Shown in pieces: positions 50,873-58,327 of a stretch of DNA of 64,000 nt; positions within the stretch are counted from its first letter, which is position 1, and each line of letters begins with the position of its first letter. The position numbers and the translations under genes were made by a program. This DNA is from Clostridiales bacterium (lineage in GTDB: Bacteria > Bacillota > Clostridia > Christensenellales > Pumilibacteraceae): positions 1 through 64,000 of the forward strand of contig DQGD01000008.1 in the NCBI GenBank assembly GCA_003533505.1, read 5' to 3'. The notes below the pieces were generated by a model that made no database searches, was not told where the DNA came from, and worked only from the letters and a program-made list of their open reading frames with translations.

Positions 50873-51277
50873 TTGAAACTGTCTACGCGTGCCCGATACG
50901 GACTTAGGATAACGTTTCTTATAGGACTAGCCTATGACAAGCCTGTTTCGCTTTCCACGCTCGTCAAGCAAACGGACCTCAGCGAAAAGTATCTGGGGCA
51001 GCTGCTTATAATGCTTAGAAAGGGCGAGATAGTAGAAAGCGTGAGAGGTTCGCAGGGAGGTTATTATCTTTCCCGACCGCCCGAAAAGGTGAGCGTCAAA
51101 GAGGTGCTTATCGCGCTTGGCGATTCGTTTGAGATTACAGATTGCGTGGGCGGAAACTGTCCGGACGCATATTGCCCGAACAGAATAATATTCAAGCGGT
51201 TGTACGACGGAATAGATAATTTCCTTGCGTCGGCAACGATTGGCGATATGATAAAAGATTACAGTTGTGTGAGGTAG
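50873..51277 (+). CDS. iscR: Rrf2 family iron-sulfur regulator (IscR-like)
   Basis: 134 residues. The winged-helix N-terminus begins MKLSTRARYGLR, and three cysteines in CVGGNCPDAYC would hold a [2Fe-2S] cluster as in IscR. The start is taken as TTG 50873, behind AAGG, because family members begin at this point; GTG 50864 is the alternative. Two bases after its stop comes iscS, so it likely senses cluster status and controls this operon. Confidence 0.88.
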   Translation: MKLSTRARYGLRITFLIGLAYDKPVSLSTLVKQTDLSEKYLGQLLIMLRKGEIVESVRGSQGGYYLSRPPEKVSVKEVLIALGDSFEITDCVGGNCPDAYCPNRIIFKRLYDGIDNFLASATIGDMIKDYSCVR

Positions 51278-51278
51278 T

Positions 51279-52463
51279 ATGAACAGGATTTATTTGGACC
51301 ATTCGGCAACGACTCCGCTTGACCCGGAAGTGCTGCAAAAAATGATGCCGTACTTTACCGAAAAGTTCGGCAACGCAAACAGCATGCACTCGTTCGGTCA
51401 GGAGGGCGCGTATGCGGTCGACGAGGCGCGAAGAAAAATAGCGTCGCTTATCGGCGCAAAGCCCACCGAGATTTATTTCACTTCGGGCGGCACCGAGGCG
51501 GACAACTGGGCGATTAAGGGCATGGCGATGAAGATGCGCGAAAAGGGCAATCATATCATCGTCAGCAGCATCGAGCACGCGGCGATTCTGGCGTCGTGCA
51601 AACAGCTTCAGGAATTCGGATTCGATGTGACGTATCTGCCTGTGGATAACAAGGGAAAGGTCAGTCCCGACGAATTGCGCAAAGCGATTACGGATAAGAC
51701 GATTCTCGTTTCCGTGATGCTGGCGAATAACGAAATCGGCACGATAGAGCCCGTCAAGGAGCTCGCCGCGATTGCGCACGAGCACGGTATTTTCTTCCAC
51801 ACCGACGCGGTGCAGGCGATGGGTGCGATTCCCGTAAACGTCCGCGACCTCGGCGTAGACCTCATGTCGTTTTCTGGACACAAATTCTACGGACCGAAGG
51901 GCATCGGCGTTCTTTATATAAAGAGCGGTACAAAGCCCGACAAGTTTATGACAGGCGGTCATCAGGAGCGCACGATGCGCGGCGGCACGACCAATGTTCC
52001 GGCTGTCGTCGGAATGGCTGCGGCACTCGAAAAGGCGGTTACTCACCTTGACGAGAACTACGCTCGCATTAAAGCAATGCGCGACCGTTTCGTCAGCCGC
52101 GTCAAGAACGAAATACCCTACGTCGTGTATAACGGCGACGAGGCGGACAGACTTCCACAGAACGCAAACTTTGCGTTTGAGTTTATCGAGGGTGAGTCAA
52201 TACTGATGTCGCTCGACCTTGCAGGCATTGCCTGCTCGTCCGGCTCCGCTTGCTCGTCCGGCTCGCTCGAGCCGTCGCACGTTCTGCTTGCCACGGGGCT
52301 TCCGATAGAAAAGGCTCACGGCTCGATAAGATTCAGTTTCGGCAGAGATAACACGATGGAAGAAGTCGATTACACGGTAGACAAGCTTAAGGAAATAGTG
52401 AACAAGTTGCGCGACATGTCGCCGCTGTTCTATGAATTCAAAGGAGAAACCAAAAATGTATAA
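51279..52463 (+). CDS. iscS: Cysteine desulfurase (NifS/IscS type)
   Basis: PLP enzyme that takes sulfur from cysteine for cluster assembly. 394 residues: LDHSATTPLDPEVL, SGGTEADNWA, SFSGHKFYGPKG (PLP lysine) and GSACSSGSLEPSHV (catalytic Cys). The C-terminal part overlaps iscU by 8 bp. Confidence 0.95.
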   Translation: MNRIYLDHSATTPLDPEVLQKMMPYFTEKFGNANSMHSFGQEGAYAVDEARRKIASLIGAKPTEIYFTSGGTEADNWAIKGMAMKMREKGNHIIVSSIEHAAILASCKQLQEFGFDVTYLPVDNKGKVSPDELRKAITDKTILVSVMLANNEIGTIEPVKELAAIAHEHGIFFHTDAVQAMGAIPVNVRDLGVDLMSFSGHKFYGPKGIGVLYIKSGTKPDKFMTGGHQERTMRGGTTNVPAVVGMAAALEKAVTHLDENYARIKAMRDRFVSRVKNEIPYVVYNGDEADRLPQNANFAFEFIEGESILMSLDLAGIACSSGSACSSGSLEPSHVLLATGLPIEKAHGSIRFSFGRDNTMEEVDYTVDKLKEIVNKLRDMSPLFYEFKGETKNV

Positions 52464-52842
52464 CGAACGCGTCGTAAAGGAATTTCAGAATCCGCACAAT
52501 GTAGGCGAAATGAAGGACGCCAACGCCGTGGGAACCGTCGGCAACGCGGTTTGCGGCGATATCATGAAAATCTACATGAAGATTGAGAACAACGTCATCG
52601 AGGACGTCAGCTTCCAGACTTTCGGTTGCGCCGCCGCGATTGCCACGAGCTCTGTTGCTACCACGATGATTAAGGGAAAGACCGTCGACGAGGCGCTTAA
52701 GTTAACCAATGCCGAGGTTGTGGATAAGCTGGGCGGACTTCCTCCGCAGAAGCTGCATTGTTCGGTTTTGGCGGAAGAAGCGATAAAAGCCGCAATCAAC
52801 GACTATCTTACCAAATACAAAGCCGAGCATCCCGACGCTTAG
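52456..52842 (+). CDS. iscU: Iron-sulfur cluster scaffold IscU/NifU N-domain
   Basis: 128 residues with the three scaffold cysteines in AVCGDIMK, TFGCAAAIATSS and KLHCSVLAEEAI, on which [2Fe-2S] clusters form. Starts at ATG 52456 behind AAGGAG inside the end of iscS. No separate hscA, hscB or fdx genes follow, as is usual in Clostridia. Confidence 0.94.
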   Translation: MYNERVVKEFQNPHNVGEMKDANAVGTVGNAVCGDIMKIYMKIENNVIEDVSFQTFGCAAAIATSSVATTMIKGKTVDEALKLTNAEVVDKLGGLPPQKLHCSVLAEEAIKAAINDYLTKYKAEHPDA

Positions 52843-52931
52843 CCCCTTAATTACAAATTTTTCCTTATAAATATTGCTGCCGCCGCGATAAACAAGCGCC
52901 GAAAGTCGCAAAATATCGGTAGGAGGTAGTT

Positions 52932-53120
52932 ATGAAAGATTTGTTTTTAGGCATGACAATCGGTATGGTGGCAGGCGCAATGATTGCTTCCAGCCCGAAA
53001 GCCAAGAAGGTTGCGAGCGACGTCAAGAACAAAGTTACCGACGTTTGCGGCTGCGGAAGCTCCGGTTCGGAAGGCGAGCAGCGGCAATCCGGCGGTTGCG
53101 ACTGCGGTTGCGGCGAATAA
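52932..53120 (+). CDS. Small YtxH-like membrane-associated protein with a cysteine-rich tail
   Basis: 62 residues. GMTIGMVAGAMIASSPKAKK at the start is a glycine-rich membrane helix followed by a lysine stretch, as in YtxH-type stress proteins. The C-terminus has five cysteines in VCGCG and CDCGCG, not typical of YtxH. TAGGAGG 5 bp upstream. It lies between iscU and ruvX; a metal- or cluster-related role is only suggested by position and cysteines. Confidence 0.7.
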   Translation: MKDLFLGMTIGMVAGAMIASSPKAKKVASDVKNKVTDVCGCGSSGSEGEQRQSGGCDCGCGE

Positions 53121-53202
53121 ACGCAAATTACTTCGGCAAAAATTATTTATGGCTACGGCTGGGCTGTGGTCATAAATTTTTTTCGTAAAGCAGCTTTTTT
53201 GC

Positions 53203-53231
53203 TGGTCAAAACGCCAAAAGTATGGTACAAT
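53203..53231 (+). promoter_or_regulatory. ruvX promoter, predicted leaderless transcript
   Basis: TACAAT (53226-53231) with an extended -10 (TATGG) and a weak TGGTCA 17 bp before it. Six bases separate the -10 from the ATG at 53238, and no ribosome-binding site is present. Confidence 0.45.
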
Positions 53232-53237
53232 AAACGC

Positions 53238-53651
53238 ATGAGAATACTCGGTGTGGATTACGGCGATTCCCGGATAGGAGTCAGCGTGTGCGACGAGCTA
53301 TGTAAGCTCGCTTCGCCGCTTATGACCGTCAAGTCCGAAAGCATGCGCAAAAACGTTGATAAGATAGCGGCGATTGCGAAAGAACAGAGCGTCGGCGCGA
53401 TTGTTTTGGGGCTGCCGCTGAATATGGACGGAAGCGAGGGAATACGAGCCGGCAAGTCGCGAGCGTTCGCGCGCGTGCTCGAAAAGGTTTCGGGGCTCGA
53501 GGTAAAGCTTGTCGACGAGCGGCTTACCACGGTTGAAGCCGAGGAAATCATGGACGCGAACGGCGTTCCGAAATACAAGCGTAAGGAAATCGTGGATAGA
53601 ATTGCGGCGCAGCTGATACTGCAAAGCTATCTCGATTCAAATAAACAATAA
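53238..53651 (+). CDS. ruvX: Holliday junction resolvase-like protein RuvX (YqgF)
   Basis: 137 residues of the YqgF RNase H-like fold: ILGVDYGDSRIGVSV at the start (catalytic Asp), VLGLPLNMDGSEG, DERLTTVEAEE, and DRIAAQLILQSYL. Linked to 16S rRNA 5' processing in E. coli. Start is ATG 53238; the earlier open frame lies in the promoter region. The YrzB-like gene follows, as in Bacillus. Confidence 0.93.
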   Translation: MRILGVDYGDSRIGVSVCDELCKLASPLMTVKSESMRKNVDKIAAIAKEQSVGAIVLGLPLNMDGSEGIRAGKSRAFARVLEKVSGLEVKLVDERLTTVEAEEIMDANGVPKYKRKEIVDRIAAQLILQSYLDSNKQ

Positions 53652-53663
53652 GGAGTTATCATT

Positions 53664-54032
53664 ATGGCAGAACATGACGAGAATGTAGAAATTATGGATG
53701 AGGACGAAATCGTAACGCTTTACGACGACAACGGAGAGCCTATCGATTTCTACGAAGTGGCTTGCGTCGAGTACGACGGCGCGTTCTATGCGTTGCTCGA
53801 ACCCGTCGAGGAAATGGAAGGCGTCGAAGAGGGCGAGGTGTTTATCTTCAAGGTCGAAGAGTCGGAGAACGAGGACGAAGAGGACAAGTTTATTCCGCTC
53901 GAGGACGAGGCGCTTATGGACGCGGTGTTCGAGGAGTACCTCAGAGTTGCCGAAGCCGAGGGCTGCGGTTGCGGTTGCGACGATTGCGAGCATCACGACC
54001 ATTGCCACGACGACGATTGCGACTGCGAATAA
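53664..54032 (+). CDS. YrzB-like DUF1292 protein with a Cys/His-rich tail
   Basis: 122 residues, very acidic. The DUF1292 core includes EIVTLYDDNGEPIDFYEVA and YALLEPVEEMEG. The last 24 residues are unlike the core: seven cysteines and four histidines among Asp and Gly, for example CGCGCDDCEHH, a plausible metal-binding tail. Family function unknown. It lies directly after ruvX, the conserved neighbour, behind AAGGAG. Confidence 0.88.
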   Translation: MAEHDENVEIMDEDEIVTLYDDNGEPIDFYEVACVEYDGAFYALLEPVEEMEGVEEGEVFIFKVEESENEDEEDKFIPLEDEALMDAVFEEYLRVAEAEGCGCGCDDCEHHDHCHDDDCDCE

Positions 54033-54084
54033 TCACGGTTTAACCTCGTCGGACCGAAAAATCGAAAAAATCGAATAATTAAGT

Positions 54085-54120
54085 AAAAAATAATGCAAAT
54101 TTCGTTTGCATTATTTTTTT
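54085..54120 (+). terminator. Terminator of the YrzB-like gene
   Basis: A perfect 15-bp stem: left arm (54085-54099) AAAAAATAATGCAAA, right arm (54105-54119) TTTGCATTATTTTTT, loop TTTCG. The right arm contains the -35 box of the rpsB promoter. Confidence 0.9.
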
Positions 54121-54134
54121 AGTCGTGGTATAAT
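54106..54134 (+). promoter_or_regulatory. rpsB promoter, -35 inside the upstream terminator
   Basis: TTGCAT (54106-54111), 17 bp, TATAAT (54129-54134). Start near 54141. Confidence 0.75.
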
Positions 54135-54140
54135 ATCAAA

Positions 54141-54257
54141 CGGTTAAATACGCACTCGGGCTGACGCGTCCTTCTGTGCGGACGGTAAAATTCTTTCAGT
54201 GCCGTCCGAATGGGACAGCGGTTGAGGCTCGGGGAGGTAAAACAGGAGGCAAAAATT
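54141..54257 (+). promoter_or_regulatory. rpsB leader with a CGGACGG hairpin
   Basis: The ~117-nt leader holds a perfect stem CGGACGG (54179-54185) with CCGTCCG (54202-54208). Other bacteria control rpsB through S2 binding to leader RNA; autoregulation here is inference by analogy. Confidence 0.45.
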
Positions 54258-55091
54258 ATGGCAAACGTAGTATCTATGAAGCAACTGCTCGAAGCAGGCG
54301 TGCACTTCGGTCACCCCACTCGCAAGTGGAACCCGAAAATGAAGAAGTATATCTATACTTCCAGAAACGACATTTACATCATCAACCTTGAAAAGACCGT
54401 CGGTCTTATCGACGAAGCTTACGCTTTCGTGAAGAGCATTGCCGAGAGCGGAAAGAACATTCTTTTCGTGGGCACCAAGAAGCAGGCTCAGGAGGCTATT
54501 CAGCAGGAAGCCGAGAAGTGCGGCATGTTCTACATCAAGTCGCGCTGGCTGGGTGGCACGCTGACCAACTTCTCGACGATTCGTACCAGAATCGAGCGTC
54601 TTAACAAGCTCAACCAGATGGAGAAGATGAACGAGTTTAACGTTCTCCCCAAGAAGGAAGTGGCTAAACTTATTGCCGAGCGCGACAAACTCGAGGAAAA
54701 CCTCGGCGGTATCAAGGATATGCGCAGCCTTCCCGGCGCGCTGTTCGTCGTCGACCCGAAGAAGGAGCACCTTGCAGTTTCCGAAGCTCGTAAGCTCAAT
54801 ATTCCGATTGTAGGTATCGTCGATACCAACTGCGACCCCGACGAGGTTGATTACGTCATTCCCGGCAACGACGACGCTATCCGCTCGATTAAGCTTATCG
54901 CAAGCGCAATGGCAGACGCGGTTATCGAGGCTCGCGAGGGCGAAGAGGGTCTTGCGCTCCGTCGTCAGATGGAAGCGAAGATGAACGCCGAAGCCGAAGC
55001 TAAGAAAGCTGCCGAGGCTACCGAAGAAAAGGCCGAGGCGGAAACCGAAGCGGTTGTAGAGGCTGCCGTCGACGAAGCGACCGCTGAATAA
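54258..55091 (+). CDS. rpsB: 30S ribosomal protein S2
   Basis: 277 residues, with MKQLLEAGVHFGHPTRKWNPKM at the start shortened here to the family hallmark GVHFGH, and later SRWLGGTLTN. The final ~40 residues are an Ala/Glu-rich extension beyond the usual end. ATG 54258 behind CAGGAGG; the upstream frame is leader. Confidence 0.96.
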   Translation: MANVVSMKQLLEAGVHFGHPTRKWNPKMKKYIYTSRNDIYIINLEKTVGLIDEAYAFVKSIAESGKNILFVGTKKQAQEAIQQEAEKCGMFYIKSRWLGGTLTNFSTIRTRIERLNKLNQMEKMNEFNVLPKKEVAKLIAERDKLEENLGGIKDMRSLPGALFVVDPKKEHLAVSEARKLNIPIVGIVDTNCDPDEVDYVIPGNDDAIRSIKLIASAMADAVIEAREGEEGLALRRQMEAKMNAEAEAKKAAEATEEKAEAETEAVVEAAVDEATAE

Positions 55092-55137
55092 TCGTAAATT
55101 ACGTCTATCTATATAATTTAATAAGGAGAAAATAATT

Positions 55138-56067
55138 ATGGCAATTACCGCTAAAGACGCCGCAGCATTGCGCGCGCAAACCGGTGCCGGCATGATGGAT
55201 TGCAAGAAAGCGCTTGAAGCCGCCAACGGAGATATGGATAAAGCAACCGAAATTCTGAGAGAACGCGGCGTGGCTGTCGCAGCCAAGAAAGCGTCCCGTA
55301 TCGCTTCCGAGGGCGCTGTCGCGGCTTACGTTTCCGCAGACAGAAAGACCGCGGCTCTCGTCGAGGTCAACTGCGAGTCCGACTTCGTCGCAAAGACCGA
55401 CGATTTCCTTAATCTTGCAGGCGATGCGGCAAAGATAGTTGTCGAGGCTAATCCTGCCGACGTCGACGCTCTGCTCGCGGAAAAGACCGCAGATGGCACC
55501 GTTCTGGAAGCAGTAAACAATGCAACCGCAAAAATCGGCGAAAAGATTGCTATCCGTCGTTTTGTCCGTAAGACCGTGAACGGCGTTGCCGAAACCTACA
55601 TTCACATGGGCGGCAAAATCGGCGTTCTCGTCGAGGTTGAAACCGATAAGGACGTTGCCGACAACGCCGAGTTTATCGCAGCTTGCCACAACATCGCTAT
55701 GCATGTAGCGGCGTTCTCGCCGAAGTACGTTTGCGAGAGCCAGGTTCCCGCCGAGGAAGTCGAGCACGAGAAGAGCATTCTCAGAACGCAAATCAAAAAC
55801 GACCCCAAGAACGCAAACAAGCCCGAGCAAATCGTCGAGAAGATGCTTGACGGCAGAATTAACAAGTTCTATAAGGAAATTTGCCTTAACGACCAGGAGT
55901 TTGTCATCGACAACACCGTGACTACCGCGCAGTACCTTGCCGCAGTCGCTAAAAAAGTCGGTGTGACCGCCAAAATCGTGGACTTCGAGCGTATGGTCAT
56001 GGGCGAGGGGCTTGAGAAAAAGAACGAGAACTTTGCCGAAGAAATCGCTAAGATGACCAATAAGTAA
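55138..56067 (+). CDS. tsf: Translation elongation factor Ts
   Basis: Nucleotide exchange factor for EF-Tu. 309 residues: LRAQTGAGMMDCKKALE, VNCESDFVAKTDDF and IAMHVAAFSPKYV are the conserved blocks. Always downstream of rpsB. A TATAATTT and AAGGAG precede it; a strong terminator follows. Confidence 0.97.
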   Translation: MAITAKDAAALRAQTGAGMMDCKKALEAANGDMDKATEILRERGVAVAAKKASRIASEGAVAAYVSADRKTAALVEVNCESDFVAKTDDFLNLAGDAAKIVVEANPADVDALLAEKTADGTVLEAVNNATAKIGEKIAIRRFVRKTVNGVAETYIHMGGKIGVLVEVETDKDVADNAEFIAACHNIAMHVAAFSPKYVCESQVPAEEVEHEKSILRTQIKNDPKNANKPEQIVEKMLDGRINKFYKEICLNDQEFVIDNTVTTAQYLAAVAKKVGVTAKIVDFERMVMGEGLEKKNENFAEEIAKMTNK

Positions 56068-56089
56068 TCGGTTAATCGGCTTAAAAGAG

Positions 56090-56124
56090 AATAGGAACAC
56101 TTGTTTTGGTGTTCCTATTTTTTT
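56090..56124 (+). terminator. Terminator after rpsB-tsf
   Basis: AATAGGAACAC (56090-56100) and GTGTTCCTATT (56109-56119), perfect 11-bp stem, T-run after. Confidence 0.92.
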
Positions 56125-56152
56125 GAAAAGCGTGTGCCGGGAGGATTGAATA

Positions 56153-56848
56153 ATGTATAAGAGAGTTCTTTTGAAAATCAGCGGAGAAGCGCTTGCCGGA
56201 GAAGCCGGCGTGGGTATCGATTCCGCGACCGTAGAGCATATTGTTTCGCAGGTGGTTGCACTCCATAACGACGGCATAGAAATAGGTATCGTTGTCGGCG
56301 GCGGCAATTTCTGGCGCGGCAGACAGGGCACTAATATGGACAGGGTGACTGCCGACCACATGGGCATGATTGCGACCATAATGAACGCGCTTGCGCTTCA
56401 GGACGCAATCGAGCAGAAGGGCGTGCCCGTCAGAGTGCAGACCGCACTGTCCATTCCGTCGGTTGCCGAGCCGTTTATTCTGAGAAAGGCGCTACGTCAC
56501 TTCGAGTGCGGACGTGTAGTGATTTTCGCTTGCGGCACGGGCAATCCGTATTTCTCAACCGATTCGGGCGCCGCGCTGCGAGCCACTGAAATCAAGGCAG
56601 ACGTTTTGCTTATGGCAAAGAACGTGGACGGCGTTTACGATTCCGACCCCAAAACTAACCCGAACGCCAAGAAAATCGACGAGATTTCCTATATGGAGAT
56701 TATAAATCATAACCTTAACGTTATGGATTTTACGGCGCTCACGCTGTGCATGGAGAATAAAATGCCTATCGTTGCGTTCGGCTTGAACGAGAAAGACGGA
56801 CTTATCAAAGCCGCTCACGGAGAAAAAATAGGCACAACTATCAAATAA
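56153..56848 (+). CDS. pyrH: UMP kinase
   Basis: Phosphorylates UMP in pyrimidine synthesis. 231 residues of the amino-acid-kinase fold: LLKISGEALAGE, IVVGGGNFWRG, GTGNPYFSTDSGAALRA and AKNVDGVYDSDP. GGGAGG site. It lies after a terminator with no clear new promoter, so readthrough or a weak promoter may feed it. Confidence 0.97.
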   Translation: MYKRVLLKISGEALAGEAGVGIDSATVEHIVSQVVALHNDGIEIGIVVGGGNFWRGRQGTNMDRVTADHMGMIATIMNALALQDAIEQKGVPVRVQTALSIPSVAEPFILRKALRHFECGRVVIFACGTGNPYFSTDSGAALRATEIKADVLLMAKNVDGVYDSDPKTNPNAKKIDEISYMEIINHNLNVMDFTALTLCMENKMPIVAFGLNEKDGLIKAAHGEKIGTTIK

Positions 56849-56851
56849 TAG

Positions 56852-56880
56852 TTGTAAATTATTCGGTTATTTGGTATAAT
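56852..56880 (+). promoter_or_regulatory. frr promoter
   Basis: TTGTAA (56852-56857), 17 bp, TATAAT (56875-56880), just after the pyrH stop. It gives a ~110-nt leader with a strong ACGGAGG site at its end. Confidence 0.7.
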
Positions 56881-56998
56881 GTATAAGATAGTGCGATTGT
56901 GTTGTTGTTTCCGATTTGAAACATACGGCTTTTCGCAGAAACGTTTTCGGCGCGGAGAACCGTGGCGGAACGAAATAAGATAATGTTACGGAGGATTT

Positions 56999-57574
56999 AT
57001 GGTCTATAATTTACCCGAGGTCGGTGACGCGTTCGAGGAATACGAGCTTTCGTTGATGGATACCGTCGAGCACCTTAAAGGCGAGCTCAATACTATCCGC
57101 GCCGGCAGAGCAAACCCTCAGATTTTGAACAAGATTACCGTGGACTACTACGGTGCGCTCACGCCGCTCAATCAGATGGCGAACATTACCGTGCCCGAAG
57201 CTCGTCTTTTGCAGATTTCTCTTTGGGATTCCAGCATGATTAAGGCTGTTGTCAAGGCGATTACCGCTTCCGATATCGGCATTACGCCTACCGACGACGG
57301 CAAAGTTATAAGGCTTGTTTTTCCGCAGCTTACCGAAGAGCGCCGCAGAGACCTCGGCAAGCAGGTGAAGAAGATAGGCGAGGACTATAAGGTCACGCTG
57401 AGAAACGCTCGCCGCGACATCATGGACAAGCTGAAGGCGTTTAACAAAAATAAGCAAATTACCGACGACGAGATTGCTTCTTACGAAAAGGAAGTACAGA
57501 AAATTCTCGATAAGAACATCGCTTCCGTTGACGCGCTTGTAAAAGAAAAGGAAAGCGAAATTCTTGAAGTCTGA
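56999..57574 (+). CDS. frr: Ribosome recycling factor
   Basis: Splits post-termination ribosomes with EF-G. 191 residues, all-helical first domain with GELNTIRAGRANPQIL and YGALTPLNQMANI, and C-terminal DEIASYEKEVQKILDK. A slightly longer N-terminus than usual. Overlaps the uppS start. Confidence 0.96.
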   Translation: MVYNLPEVGDAFEEYELSLMDTVEHLKGELNTIRAGRANPQILNKITVDYYGALTPLNQMANITVPEARLLQISLWDSSMIKAVVKAITASDIGITPTDDGKVIRLVFPQLTEERRRDLGKQVKKIGEDYKVTLRNARRDIMDKLKAFNKNKQITDDEIASYEKEVQKILDKNIASVDALVKEKESEILEV

Positions 57575-58268
57575 AGTTTCGGTATTTAACAATCCGATGC
57601 CGAAGCACATTGCCGTAATAATGGACGGCAACGGCAGGTGGGCGAAAAAACGCGGACTCATAAGGTCGCTCGGGCATCGCGCAGGCGTGAAAACTCTGGA
57701 TAAAATCGCAAAGCATGCGTTTTCCGCGGGGGTCGAATTCGTCACGTTTTACGCGTTTTCCACCGAAAACAAGCTTCGTCCCAAGGACGAGGTAGACGGA
57801 CTTATTGACCTTATAAGAAAGAATTTTGCAAAGATGTTCGCTTCGCTCATCGAGAGAGGGGTAAAACTGTGTGTTTTGGGCGACCGCGAGTATTTTCCGA
57901 ACGACGTAGTTGAAATCCTGAATTCCGTCGAGCGCGACAGCGCGTCCGGCGATAAGGGCGTATTGAATATCGCGCTTAACTACGGCGGCAGAAGCGAAAT
58001 CGCGCGCGCCGCACGGCTGATTGCAGAAAACGGCGAAGATTTTTCCGAAGAAAACATTAAAAAACATTTGTACACGGCAGGACAGCCCGACCCCGATATG
58101 ATTATCAGGACGGGCGGAGAGAAACGACTCAGCAATTTCCTGTTATATCAGTCTGCGTATTCGGAGCTGTTTTTTACCGACACGCTTTGGCCTGATTTTA
58201 CGGCAAAAGAGTTCGACGCGCTGGTTGACGAATATCGCATGCGTCCGCGCCGTTACGGCAAGGTTTAG
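57564..58268 (+). CDS. uppS: Isoprenyl transferase (undecaprenyl diphosphate synthase)
   Basis: Makes the C55 lipid carrier for wall synthesis from FPP and IPP. Up to 234 residues: HIAVIMDGNGRWAKKRG (substrate Asp), FYAFSTEN, NIALNYGGR, PDPDMIIRTGGEKRLSNFL. Start uncertain: TTG 57564, overlapping frr by 11 bp with AAAGGAAAG upstream, or ATG 57597 with no ribosome-binding site. Confidence 0.93.
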   Translation: MKSEVSVFNNPMPKHIAVIMDGNGRWAKKRGLIRSLGHRAGVKTLDKIAKHAFSAGVEFVTFYAFSTENKLRPKDEVDGLIDLIRKNFAKMFASLIERGVKLCVLGDREYFPNDVVEILNSVERDSASGDKGVLNIALNYGGRSEIARAARLIAENGEDFSEENIKKHLYTAGQPDPDMIIRTGGEKRLSNFLLYQSAYSELFFTDTLWPDFTAKEFDALVDEYRMRPRRYGKV

Positions 58269-58327
58269 TCTTAGGATTCATTTCAAATACAAAAGTTAAT
58301 TACCTATTTACGCAAGGGTTATCGCAA

